DNA from: Streptomyces sp. RerS4
GTDB lineage: Bacteria; Actinomycetota; Actinomycetes; Streptomycetales; Streptomycetaceae
NCBI RefSeq assembly: GCF_023515955.1
Contig: NZ_CP097322.1
Coordinates: forward strand, 992,001 to 1,056,000
Length of the DNA stretch: 64,000 nucleotides
Direction: 5' to 3'
The position numbers were made by a program, and so were the translations under genes. The notes beneath the pieces are model-generated. The model made no database searches. It was not told the DNA's origin and worked only from the letters and a program-made list of their open reading frames with translations. Below, piece after piece: positions 7,447 through 15,520 of this stretch (positions are counted from its first letter, which is position 1; each line of letters begins with the position of its first letter).

Positions 7447-8703
7447 ATGACGAGCGTCGTGCTGGTGGGAACCCTGGACACCAAGGGTGTCGAGTACGGC
7501 TGGTTGCGCGAGAGGCTGCTGCGCACCGGCGTCGAAGTGGTACTGGTCGATACGGGGATCATGGGAGAACCCCGGGTGGCCGCGGACGTGCCGCGCGAGG
7601 CGGTGGCCCGAGCCGCGGGAACAGAACTGTCGCACCTGGTCACGGCCGCCGACCGGGGCGCGGCCGTGACGACGATGGCGCGGGGGGCCGAGGCGGTCCT
7701 CTTACGCCTGCACGCCGAAGGCCGGCTGCACGGGGTGCTCGCGATAGGCGGCAGCGGCGGCACGTCGATCGCGACGCGGGCGATGCGGGCACTGCCGCTC
7801 GGCGTGCCGAAGGTGATGGTGTCCTCCATGGCGTCCGGGGACGTGGCCCCGTACGTCGGATCGGCGGACGTCACGATGATGTACAGCGTCGTGGACATCG
7901 CCGGGATCAACAGCGTCTCGGCCCCGATCCTGACCAACGCCGTGGAGGCGATCGCCGGCATGGCCCGCGGCTACGCCCACGCCACCCCGGAGCGGCGGCG
8001 TCCGGCCCGACTCGGCGCGGGATCGAAGCCGCTGATCGCGGCGAGCATGGCGGGGGTGACCACCCTCGGCGTGGACGCGGCCCGGGAACGACTGACGGAA
8101 CTCGGCTACGAGGTGCTGGTCTTCCACGTCAGCGGTACCGGTGGCCGCACCCTGGAGACCCTGGCCGACCAGGGGATCTTCGCCGGGGTGCTGGACCTGA
8201 CGCTCAGCGAACTCGCCGACGACCTGTGCGGCGGGATCCTCACCGCCGGGCCGGACCGGCTGAGCGCGGCCGGGCGGGCCGGGATCCCGCAGGTGGTGAG
8301 CCTGGGCGCGTTGGACATGGTGAAGTTCGGGCCGCTGGAGACGCTGCCCGAGCGGGCCCGCTACCGGCGGGTGCGCGTCCACAACCCCTCGATCACGGTG
8401 ATCCGTACGACGGAGGCCGAGTGCGCGGAGCTGGGCCGCCGGGTCGCCGCCAAACTCCGCGTGGCGACGGGCCCGACGGCCGTCTGCGTCCCGCTGCGCG
8501 GGCTGTCCACGCTCGGCGCACCGGGCGGGCCGTACCACGACCCGGACGCGGACCGGGCGCTGTTCTCGGCGCTCCGTGACGGGCTGCGGGGCAGCGCGGC
8601 CCGACTGTACGACTACGACACGCACATCAACGACCCGGCGTTCGGACGGGCCGCCGCCGACCGGCTGCACGCGATGATCGGCGCGGTCTCGGCGGCCGCC
8701 TGA
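7447..8703 (+). CDS. Tm-1-like ATP-binding protein (UPF0261 family)
   Basis: 418 residues. The N-terminus carries the family hallmark VVLVGTLDTKG, then a Gly-rich IGGSGGTS segment and a C-terminal catalytic-looking domain (IPQVVSLGALDMVKFG, HNPSITVIRTT). The family includes the ATP-binding part of the tomato Tm-1 resistance protein and many bacterial proteins of unassigned enzymatic role. ATG 7447 places the family motif at residue 4; a TTG at 7411 in frame would add 12 residues. Ribosome site is weak for either. TTA at 7702-7704 is in frame, suggesting bldA control together with the preceding Nudix gene. Substrate unknown. Confidence 0.85.
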   Translation: MTSVVLVGTLDTKGVEYGWLRERLLRTGVEVVLVDTGIMGEPRVAADVPREAVARAAGTELSHLVTAADRGAAVTTMARGAEAVLLRLHAEGRLHGVLAIGGSGGTSIATRAMRALPLGVPKVMVSSMASGDVAPYVGSADVTMMYSVVDIAGINSVSAPILTNAVEAIAGMARGYAHATPERRRPARLGAGSKPLIAASMAGVTTLGVDAARERLTELGYEVLVFHVSGTGGRTLETLADQGIFAGVLDLTLSELADDLCGGILTAGPDRLSAAGRAGIPQVVSLGALDMVKFGPLETLPERARYRRVRVHNPSITVIRTTEAECAELGRRVAAKLRVATGPTAVCVPLRGLSTLGAPGGPYHDPDADRALFSALRDGLRGSAARLYDYDTHINDPAFGRAAADRLHAMIGAVSAAA

Positions 8704-8790
8704 GCCGCTCCCCACGCCGTGCTGACACACACCGGTGACGTGCGCGGGGATTGGGAACCGGCCGTGGCGGAAACCACGTCCCAAGGTGGT

Positions 8791-8813
8791 GGCCGGTCGG
8801 GGGACGACCGGCC
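8791..8813 (+). promoter_or_regulatory. strong hairpin in the leader of the membrane kinase gene
   Basis: GGCCGGTCG and CGACCGGCC pair perfectly across a 5-nt loop, 44 nt before the kinase ATG at 8858 and 87 nt after the Tm-1-like stop. It may terminate the upstream operon (no T-run follows) or act in the kinase leader. Confidence 0.5.
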
Positions 8814-8857
8814 GGCCGCCCGGGGGCGGCCCCGGGTGGCACGGACGGGGGCGAACG

Positions 8858-10504
8858 ATGAGCTACGGCTGGACGGTACCGGGGTACACCGAGGTCCGCG
8901 AGCTCGGCGCGGGCGGCAGCGGCCGCGTCGTGCTCGCCGTCCACGACCTCACCGGGACGGCGGTGGCGGTGAAGTACCTCGCCGACCGGCTGCGGGAGGA
9001 TCCGGCCTTCGTACGGGAGTTCCGGGCGGAGGCCCGGCTGCTCGGGGGGCTCGGTTCCCCGTACGTGGTGGGCCTGTACGAGTACGTGGAGGCGCCGGGC
9101 GGCGCCGCCATCGTGATGGAGCTGGTCGACGGCGTGTCGCTGCGCGCGGTGCTGCGGGAGTCCGGTCGGGCCGACGTCGAGGCGGCGTTGGTCGTCCTCA
9201 AGGGCTCGCTGCTGGGGCTGGCGGCGGCCCACCGGGCGGGTGTCGTGCACCGGGACTACAAGCCGGAGAACGTGCTCGTCGCGCCGGACGGTTCCTCGAA
9301 GCTGGTGGACTTCGGCATCGCGGCGGGCCGCGGCACGACGCCCGGGGTGGCCGGTACGCCCGCCTACATGGCACCGGAGCAGTGGCAGGGGCAGCCGGCC
9401 TCGCCGACGGCCGACGTGTACGCGGCCACCGCGACCTTCTTCGAGTGCCTGACCGGCCGCAAGCCGTACGACGGAACGAACTTCGCGGAGCTCGCCGTCC
9501 AGCACATCGAGGCGCCCGTCCCCGAGACCGAGGCCCCCGAGCCGGTACGTCCGCTCATCCGGCGGGGCCTGGCCAAGCGCCCCGAGCAACGGCCGGAGAA
9601 CGCCGAGGCGTTCGTGGCGGAGCTGGAACGGATCGCGGTGGCCGCGTACGGGCCGCACTGGGAGGAGCGCGGGCAGCGCAAGTTGGCGGCGCTCGCCGCG
9701 CTGCTGCCGTTGCTGTTCCCGTCGGCCGGAGCCGCCTCTGCGGGCACCACGGCGGTGGCGACCACCTCCGTCGGCGGCACGTCGGGCTGGGCGCCGGGGC
9801 GCGGCGGCTGGTTCGCGACGGGGCTCGCGCTGGTCTTGGGGGCGCTGCTGGTGCTGACGACCGACGCCGTCGGCGGGACGCCGCCGCAGGCGTCGGCGCT
9901 GAGTGAGTTCGCCACGACGAGCCCGGCCCCGCCGGGCGCCGGGCCGAACGCCTCCCCGTCGGGTTCCCCGTCCGCGCCGGTCTCGCCCTCGCCGGGGCCG
10001 TCGGCGTCACCGTCCGCGTCGCCGACGCACTCCCCCACGGCGAGCCCCTCGGCCACGCCCTCGCCCACGCCCTCGCGCTCCGCGAGCCCCACGGCGAAGC
10101 CGACGGTGAGCGGGCCGCCCACGCACACCGTTACTCCGACGCCGTCACCCACGCTGCGCGTGACCAAGCTCGACGTCGCGCTGAAGCCGGGGGTCTACCG
10201 GGGCGAGGCCACCGTGTCCCTGGCGACGCAGGGCACGGGCCAGGTCACGGTCGTCCTGGAGTGGTTCCTCGGCGACCGGCAGGGGGACTACGCGGTCCCG
10301 GACGGCCGGGAGACGGTCACCGTGTCGGCCGGCTCCCTGGCCCCCGTCACCCGGTCCCACACCTTCGCGCGGGGTCACGGCTGCTACGGCGGGGTCCGCG
10401 TCACCACCCGGCCCGCCGCCGGCAGCGGCTCGGCGTCCGACTCCCAACTGCTGCTTCGATGCCAGGACCAGGAGCCCCAGGAGCCTCAGGAGCCCCCGCG
10501 ATGA
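8858..10504 (+). CDS. membrane-anchored serine/threonine protein kinase
   Basis: 548 residues. Kinase domain about 10-265 with ATP lysine K39, HRDYKPEN at 131-138 (Tyr where Leu/Val is usual), DFG at 151-153 and APE at 173-175. A transmembrane segment is at about 318-336, then a Ser/Pro/Thr/Ala-rich stalk (about 350-430) and a C-terminal extracytoplasmic domain of about 100 residues. ATG 8858 is chosen because GACGGGGG precedes it and the kinase fold begins at once; a longer frame upstream is low quality. The stop overlaps the ATG of the next gene (ATGA), so the two are coupled. The outer domain probably senses an envelope signal; ligand unknown. Confidence 0.93.
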   Translation: MSYGWTVPGYTEVRELGAGGSGRVVLAVHDLTGTAVAVKYLADRLREDPAFVREFRAEARLLGGLGSPYVVGLYEYVEAPGGAAIVMELVDGVSLRAVLRESGRADVEAALVVLKGSLLGLAAAHRAGVVHRDYKPENVLVAPDGSSKLVDFGIAAGRGTTPGVAGTPAYMAPEQWQGQPASPTADVYAATATFFECLTGRKPYDGTNFAELAVQHIEAPVPETEAPEPVRPLIRRGLAKRPEQRPENAEAFVAELERIAVAAYGPHWEERGQRKLAALAALLPLLFPSAGAASAGTTAVATTSVGGTSGWAPGRGGWFATGLALVLGALLVLTTDAVGGTPPQASALSEFATTSPAPPGAGPNASPSGSPSAPVSPSPGPSASPSASPTHSPTASPSATPSPTPSRSASPTAKPTVSGPPTHTVTPTPSPTLRVTKLDVALKPGVYRGEATVSLATQGTGQVTVVLEWFLGDRQGDYAVPDGRETVTVSAGSLAPVTRSHTFARGHGCYGGVRVTTRPAAGSGSASDSQLLLRCQDQEPQEPQEPPR

Positions 10505-11103
10505 CCGATCCCCGCACCCCTCAGGGGGACGACGACTACAGCGCCACCGTCCTCGGCAGTCACTGGTTCACCGGCCCGCCGCAGCCCGAGGACGCCGCCC
10601 CCGACCGGGTGGAGGGCTCGGTGCTGCGGTTCGGGCCGGGGGTGACGGCGGCCATGCCGGCGCCGTTCCCGCCGGCGCCGGCCGCGCCGCCGCCCGCCCC
10701 ACGACGCGGCGGGGGCTGGCGGCGCTACACGCTGGCGGCGGTGGTGCTGGCGGCGGTGCTGGGGTACCTGGGCTGGCAGCGGTTCGGGCCGGGCGTCGAG
10801 GTGCGGGGCCTGTCGGTCAGCACCGACCCGCAGGGGCCGGGCTGTGACGCGGCGGCCGATGTGGTGGCCGTCGTACGGACCAACGGGCGCCCCGGGACCC
10901 TCACGTACCGCTGGGTCCGCAGCGACGGGACCCGGTCGGCGGACCTCACGGAGCGGGTGGGCGGCGGCCGCGAGGAAGCCACCTTGCACCTGCTGTGGAC
11001 CTTCCAGGGCGCGGGCACGTACGCGGCGCGCGCCGAGCTCCAGCTGCTGTCCCCGGAACGGCGCGCGGCGGCGACGGAGTTCACGTACCGGTGTCGTTAC
11101 TAG
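10501..11103 (+). CDS. single-pass membrane protein coupled to the kinase gene
   Basis: 200 residues: a cytoplasmic stretch of about 70 residues ending in Pro/Ala-rich sequence, a membrane segment at about 77-95, and an outer domain of about 100 residues with two Cys (GCDAA and the C-terminal YRCRY). The outer domain has the same size and general beta-rich, Ig-like look as the C-terminal domain of the kinase encoded immediately upstream, which also ends in a Cys-containing strand (LLLRCQ). Translational coupling and shared architecture suggest the two act together, for example as a receptor pair or as substrate of the kinase. No enzymatic motif; inference only. Confidence 0.82.
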   Translation: MTDPRTPQGDDDYSATVLGSHWFTGPPQPEDAAPDRVEGSVLRFGPGVTAAMPAPFPPAPAAPPPAPRRGGGWRRYTLAAVVLAAVLGYLGWQRFGPGVEVRGLSVSTDPQGPGCDAAADVVAVVRTNGRPGTLTYRWVRSDGTRSADLTERVGGGREEATLHLLWTFQGAGTYAARAELQLLSPERRAAATEFTYRCRY

Positions 11104-11114
11104 AGGGGGGGCTT

Positions 11115-11203
11115 CCCGGTCAGCCCCGCTCGGTCCCGGTCAGCCCCACTCGGTCCCGGTCGGTCCCGGCCGGTCCCGGTCGGTCCCGGCCGGTCCCGGT
11201 CAG
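11115..11203. repeat. tandem CGGTCCCGG-type repeats between convergent genes
   Basis: Two copies of a 20-bp unit are followed by about six 10-bp units of the form cggtcccggy. The block fills the gap between the stop at 11103 and the stop of the minus-strand gene at 11200. It is low-complexity DNA; it may also hinder transcription from both sides. Confidence 0.8.
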
Positions 11204-11808
11204 CGCAGGGCGGGCTCGCCCGCGCTGATCGCGCTCATCACGCGCTCGACGGTCTCGCGCTGTTCGCCGACGGGGGCCGCGTAGCCGATGGAGCCGCGCG
11301 CGGCCTCCTCGCCGAGCGTGCGGGTCATCACCCACGCGGCGAGGTACTGCGAGGCCAGGCAGCCGCCGGCCGTCGCGATGTTGCCCTCGGAGTGGAACGG
11401 CGCGTCCAGGACGGTGACGCCCAGCCCCTCCACGAACGGCCGGCTGGTCAGGTCGGCGCAGGCCGGCATGTCGCTCAGCAGGCCGAGCCGCGCGAGCACC
11501 AGTGCGCCGGAGCACTGCGAACCGATGAGCTGGCGCGTCGGGTCCAGGGGCAGCATGGCGAGCAGCCGGTCGTCGGCGATCACGTCACGCGTCTTCACCC
11601 CGCTCCCGATCAGGACGACGTCGGCGTCGGGGATGAAGTCCATGGGGCGCTGCCCCCTCACCTCGACGCCGTTCATCGAGGTCACCACGGGCGTGGGGGT
11701 GGTGATGAAGGCCTCCAGGCCGTCCTTGCGACAGCGGTTGATCAGCGCCGAGGCGATGAAGCTGTCGAGCTCGTTGAATCCGTCGAAGGTGACCACGGCT
11801 ACCCGCAT
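11200..11808 (-). CDS. DJ-1/PfpI family protein
   Basis: 202 residues, full length for the family. It shows the Rossmann-like start MRVAVVTFDGFNELD, the nucleophile-elbow cysteine in GSQCSGA and the downstream TAGGC segment. Members are class I glutamine-amidotransferase-like: some are glyoxalase III or isonitrile hydratase-like enzymes, others regulators or chaperones. The glutamate often paired with the cysteine is less clear here. ATG 11808 is preceded by GAGGAG at good spacing. It stands alone on the minus strand, converging with the kinase-linked gene. Precise reaction unknown; the isonitrile hydratase/transcription-regulator branch is as likely as any. Confidence 0.85.
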   Translation of the reverse strand: MRVAVVTFDGFNELDSFIASALINRCRKDGLEAFITTPTPVVTSMNGVEVRGQRPMDFIPDADVVLIGSGVKTRDVIADDRLLAMLPLDPTRQLIGSQCSGALVLARLGLLSDMPACADLTSRPFVEGLGVTVLDAPFHSEGNIATAGGCLASQYLAAWVMTRTLGEEAARGSIGYAAPVGEQRETVERVMSAISAGEPALR

Positions 11809-12010
11809 CGAAACTCCTCGGTCGGTACGTCTCTCAGGGCCTGAGTCTTCCACCCGCCATGCCCGCTCGCCCTGGGCCAATCGGCGGGAAGTGGCCTGCC
11901 GTTCCGTGGCTTCGAACGGTTTCGGCCCGTGCCGGTTCCGGCCGTCGGGAACCTCTGGATCGGCCCGTGGCCGCCTGGCCGGCCGCACGGGCACCCACGC
12001 CGCGCGGAAG

Positions 12011-12041
12011 GCCCGCAGCCGCTTTGGGAGTGGCTGCGGGC
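12011..12041 (-). terminator. hairpin downstream of the GNAT-AAA gene
   Basis: A 10-bp perfect stem (gcccgcagcc with ggctgcgggc) and an 11-nt loop lie 45 bp past the stop at 12086. There is no T-run, as is common for streptomycete terminators. The rest of the 11809-12085 gap shows nothing else I can name. Confidence 0.65.
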
Positions 12042-12085
12042 CGTTTCACGTGTAACCGTCCCCCGCCGCAACCGGGGGACGGGGA

Positions 12086-13375
12086 TCAGGACCGCGCGTG
12101 CGCGGTGATGTCGGCCTCGAACTCCACGGTCATCGCCGGGGTCACGCTGGGCCGGCACTGGGCCACGGCCGCCAGGTAGTCCTCCGTCGTCGCCCCGAGC
12201 TGCGCGGCCGCCGCGCCGCGCGCGCCCACCGCCTCCAGGTCCCGTTCGAAGGACACCTGGGCGGCGGTCCGGGCCGCGTGCTCGATGTCGGCGGGGGTGA
12301 ACAGTTCGGTCGCCGCGACGAGTGCGGCCACGTCCACGTCCGCGCGCCCGGCCGTGTAGCGCGACCAGATCGCCGCGCGGGCGGCGGCGTCCGGGGTGCC
12401 GATGGGGATCAGGTAGTCGAAGCGGCCGGGCCGCAGGAAGGCCGGGTCGAGGGAGCGGATGGAGTTGGTGGCGCAGACCAACAGCCGCTCGTCACCCTCC
12501 CGGAACCCGGGGATCAGCTTGAGCAGCTCGTTCGTCACCCCGTGCATCCCGCCCGGGTGCGCGGGCTCGGAGCGTACGGGCGCGATCTCCTCGACCTCGT
12601 CGATGAAGACGAGCACCCGCTCCAGCTCGGCGATCCGGGCGAACGCGTCGCGCAGCGCGGTGGCCAGGTTCCCGCCGTCGGCGAGGCGTGAGGGCAGCAG
12701 CTCCACGAAGGGCCAGCCGAGGCGGGAGGCGATGGCGCGGGCGAAGGTGGTCTTTCCGGTGCCGGGCGGTCCGAAGAGGGTGATGGCGCGCGGCGGGCGC
12801 ACCCCGTGGGCGGCGGCCCGTTCCGGCTCGGCGAGCGGGAGCACCACGCGGCGTTCGATGAGGTCCTTCTCGGTCTCCATGCCGGCGACCTTGGCCCACA
12901 GGTCCGCCGGGAGGAAACGGCCGCCGAGGTCGTCGAGGAGGCCGGCCGCCGGTCCGTGCAGGGGCTCGGTCTTCTCGAAATAGGCGACGGCCGGTTGGCG
13001 CGTGTAACCGGCGTTGAGGAGGCCTTCGCCGAGGAGGTCCTCCTCGGGCAGGACGTACGCGATCCGGCCGACGCGCGCGGCGATGAGCCGCCGCTCCAGC
13101 TCCACGAGCAGCGCGCTGGCCAGCCCCCGTCCGCGCCAGCCGGCGGCGATCGCGATGCGCATGACCCAGGCCCGCTCGCCCGTCACACAGGCGAGCGCCG
13201 CGCCGATCGGGACGCCCTGGTGGACGGCCACCACGCAGGGCTGCCGGTCGGTCAGCGCGCTGATGCACTCGGCGAGGGAGAAGACGGATTCCTGGCCGAG
13301 GTCGGCCGTGGTGTCTATGAGATGGACCACTGCCGCGAGATCGCTCTCGCGGTAGTCGTGGATGAGCCAGTTCAC
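12086..13375 (-). CDS. GNAT acetyltransferase fused to an AAA+ ATPase
   Basis: 429 residues. Residues 1-135 are a GNAT fold with the acetyl-CoA loop GWRGRGLASAL at 80-90. From about 150 comes a single AAA+ module: Walker A GPPGTGKT at 202-209, Walker B VFIDEVEE, sensor 1 VCATN, and the arginine-finger region FLRPGRFD, closest to FtsH/Cdc48-type ATPases. No protease motif and no membrane segment. The two halves have no obvious gap and read as one frame. A plausible role is an ATP-driven remodeller that also acetylates its substrate, but no function is known to me. GTG 13375 is the only reasonable start. It is divergent from the secreted protease gene. Confidence 0.88.
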   Translation of the reverse strand: MNWLIHDYRESDLAAVVHLIDTTADLGQESVFSLAECISALTDRQPCVVAVHQGVPIGAALACVTGERAWVMRIAIAAGWRGRGLASALLVELERRLIAARVGRIAYVLPEEDLLGEGLLNAGYTRQPAVAYFEKTEPLHGPAAGLLDDLGGRFLPADLWAKVAGMETEKDLIERRVVLPLAEPERAAAHGVRPPRAITLFGPPGTGKTTFARAIASRLGWPFVELLPSRLADGGNLATALRDAFARIAELERVLVFIDEVEEIAPVRSEPAHPGGMHGVTNELLKLIPGFREGDERLLVCATNSIRSLDPAFLRPGRFDYLIPIGTPDAAARAAIWSRYTAGRADVDVAALVAATELFTPADIEHAARTAAQVSFERDLEAVGARGAAAAQLGATTEDYLAAVAQCRPSVTPAMTVEFEADITAHARS

Positions 13376-13587
13376 CTGGTACCGCCCCTCGTTCGTGCTC
13401 CTGCGGCGAGGCTAGGCGCGGCGGGTCCCCACGCTCCCGCGCCTTCGTGCACAACAGCCGCTCCGGAACTGCGCCGCGGCGTCCATAGACCGGTGTCTTC
13501 CGCCGAAGCCGTCCGCCGCCGACCCCAGCGCCTTCATGGCTTCCGACAGCCCGGCGCCCGGGTGGCCGGGATGCCGGGGACTCTGGG

Positions 13588-13643
13588 GTTCGCGGGTTCG
13601 CGGGTTTGCGGGTTCTCGGGTTCGCGGGTAGGTTCGCGGATTC
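13588..13643. repeat. octamer tandem repeat in a divergent intergenic region
   Basis: GTTCGCGG and one-base variants occur five times without a gap, then once more after a 2-nt break. It lies in the 328-bp region between the GNAT-AAA gene and the protease gene; the rest of that region holds a short direct repeat gattcaca near 13640-13657 and no gene. Confidence 0.8.
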
Positions 13644-13703
13644 ACAGCCGATTCACATGGAATACCGGGCTCCGGACACAGCTTCGCCGGAGAGGCTCGG
13701 CGC

Positions 13704-14447
13704 ATGATCCAAACCAACCCTCCCCGACGGGCGGCCCGGATCCTGCTCGCGCTGACCGCGATGGCCGCCCTCGTGAGCGTGGACGCTCCGGACGCCCGTG
13801 CCACCGCGCCGCTGGGTGTCACCGCCGAGGCGCTGCCCGACGCGACCGCGGACCGGGTCGGCGCCCTGTTCGCGGGCGGTCTGGACGGCGGGCACTTCTG
13901 CACCGCCGCCGTGGTGCGGAGCGCGGGCCGCGACGTGATCGCCACGGCCGCGCACTGCCTCGACCACCCGGCCACCACCGTGTTCGCGCCGGGCTACCGG
14001 GACGGGAAGGCCCCGTACGGGGTGTGGCGGCTGGCCGAGGTGAGCGTGTCCCCCGACTGGACCGACGGCGAGGATCCCGACGACGACGTCGCCTTCGCGA
14101 CCCTCGCCCCGCTGGACGGGGTGCGCGTCGAGGACGTCGTCGGCGGCTTCCCGGTGGCCGCCGGGCAGCCGGACGACGTGACGGTGACGGTCCTCGGCTA
14201 CCCGAGCGAGCGGGACGCGCCGCTGCGCTGCGCGAACTCCACCTCGCTCCTCTCGGACACCCAGCGCCGCATCGAGTGCCCGGACCTGAGCGGCGGCACC
14301 AGCGGCAGCCCGTGGCTGGTGGACGGCGCGCTGGCGGGGGTGCTCGGCGGATACGAGGGCGGCGGCACGGTCGCGGAGGTGTCCTACAGCGCCGTACTGG
14401 GCGAGGAGGCACGGGAGCTCTACCGGACGGCGGCCGACGCCCCCTGA
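13704..14447 (+). CDS. secreted trypsin-like serine protease (S1 family)
   Basis: 247 residues with a Sec signal peptide (residues about 1-33, twin Arg then hydrophobic core, cleavage near ARA-TA). The chymotrypsin-fold triad is visible: H84 in TAAHC, an Asp at 127-128 in DDDVAF, and S202 in GGTSGSP. Cys66-Cys85 and Cys176-Cys192 are likely disulfides. No pro-peptide of the Streptomyces griseus protease type is obvious, so it may act as a simple extracellular protease or a glutamyl-endopeptidase-like enzyme. The 3' end overlaps the convergent AraC-type fragment by 28 nt. Start ATG 13704 follows GGAGAGG. Confidence 0.93.
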   Translation: MIQTNPPRRAARILLALTAMAALVSVDAPDARATAPLGVTAEALPDATADRVGALFAGGLDGGHFCTAAVVRSAGRDVIATAAHCLDHPATTVFAPGYRDGKAPYGVWRLAEVSVSPDWTDGEDPDDDVAFATLAPLDGVRVEDVVGGFPVAAGQPDDVTVTVLGYPSERDAPLRCANSTSLLSDTQRRIECPDLSGGTSGSPWLVDGALAGVLGGYEGGGTVAEVSYSAVLGEEARELYRTAADAP

Positions 14448-14815
14448 GCCGGCGGCGGCTCGGCGGTCCACTGGATCAACCGTTCGCGGGCGAGGCCGAT
14501 GGGGGTCAGGCCGGTGGTCTCCTTGACGACGTCGTTGAAGTGGGCCTGGTCGTGATGTCCGGCGAGCCGTGCCACGGTCGCCAGGGGCAGCCCCCGGCTC
14601 TGGAGGCGCAGCGCGTTCGTGAAGCGAAGGATGCGGGCGACCTCGGCGGATGAGCGGCCGATCTGTTCGCGGAAGCGGCGTTCGAGGGTCCGTACGCTCA
14701 CCAGCCCCTGCGCGGCGAGCTGCGTGACCTTGATCCGTCCGTCGGTCCGGTGGAGTTCGCGCCACCCCCAGATCACGTCGGGGGCGACGCGGGGGCCGCC
14801 GTCCCGCGGTGGCAC
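14420..14815 (-). CDS. AraC-type DNA-binding domain, probably a truncated regulator
   Basis: 131 residues that contain only the C-terminal double helix-turn-helix of AraC/XylS regulators (about 30-125: KVTQLAAQGLVSVRTLERRF, then LPLATVARLAGHHDQAHFND and LTPIGL). Full-length relatives are about 250-300 residues and have an effector domain before this; here none is readable. A short good-looking start (MSQWREPRFD, ATG at 14894) exists upstream in another frame, with a ribosome-like GGGG before it. The best reading is a decayed or deleted AraC gene; expression of the free domain from GTG 14815 is possible. It overlaps the protease gene end. Confidence 0.6.
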   Translation of the reverse strand: MPPRDGGPRVAPDVIWGWRELHRTDGRIKVTQLAAQGLVSVRTLERRFREQIGRSSAEVARILRFTNALRLQSRGLPLATVARLAGHHDQAHFNDVVKETTGLTPIGLARERLIQWTAEPPPAQGASAAVR

Positions 14816-15028
14816 GCAGTTGCTCGGGGAGGTGGCGCAGGGTGCGGGGCAACAGGTGGGAGGGGTCGAACCGCGGCTCGCGCCACTGGGACATCGGGAC
14901 CCCTAAGAGCCGGTAGGTGCCTGTCCGCCAATGGCTGACAGCGGGGCCGGCCGTCGTCGACGTCGTCGCAGCGACGCGGCACCGGGCGGGCGACGGCCGG
15001 CCCTCAGCCGCGGGGTTACGCGTGTTAC

Positions 15029-15520
15029 CTACGGGGCTTCCGCCACGACCGCCGGAGCCTCGAACCAGGTCGGCTCGTCGAGCAGCGCGCGGCGCACCCG
15101 GTCCAGGGCGAAGGTCCCGAGCGGCGGCAGGGCGTCCGTGTCGAACCAGGCCACGTCCAGGGACTCGTCGTCGTTGACCCGCGCCTGGCCCCCGACGGCC
15201 CGGCACCGGAAGGTGATGTCCTGGAACTGGCAGATGTCACCGTTCGGGTAGACGATCGGGTCCTGCATCTGCACGAGGACCACCCGCTCGGGGACGCACC
15301 GCACGGCGGTCTCCTCGTAGACCTCTCGCACCGCCGTCTCGGCGGGCTGCTCCCCGGGTTCGGCGATCCCGCCGATCACCGACCACTGTCCGCTGTCGGC
15401 CCGTCGGCCGAGCAGGACCCGACCCCCGTCGTCGAAGACGACGGCGGACACGCCGGGCAACAGGAGCAGTTGTCGCCCCGCGCGGGCGCGGATGGCGCGG
15501 ATGAACTCCGGTGTGCTCAT
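15029..15520 (-). CDS. Nudix hydrolase coupled to lnt
   Basis: 163 residues, a complete Nudix domain with box GGIAEPGE...REVYEETAV and the upstream WSVIGG strand. It belongs to the MutT-like group that cleaves nucleoside diphosphate derivatives; relatives with this layout are often called NUDIX domain proteins without assigned substrate. Its ATG overlaps the lnt stop (ATGA), so both are translated from one message. A functional link to lipoprotein acylation is not evident. After its stop, 15028 to 14895 holds no gene. Confidence 0.9.
   Translation of the reverse strand: MSTPEFIRAIRARAGRQLLLLPGVSAVVFDDGGRVLLGRRADSGQWSVIGGIAEPGEQPAETAVREVYEETAVRCVPERVVLVQMQDPIVYPNGDICQFQDITFRCRAVGGQARVNDDESLDVAWFDTDALPPLGTFALDRVRRALLDEPTWFEAPAVVAEAP

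Noticed and set aside
12011..12041. tRNA-like or small-RNA gene at the GNAT-AAA downstream hairpin
   Set aside because: Single stem-loop without cloverleaf or promoter; better read as a terminator.
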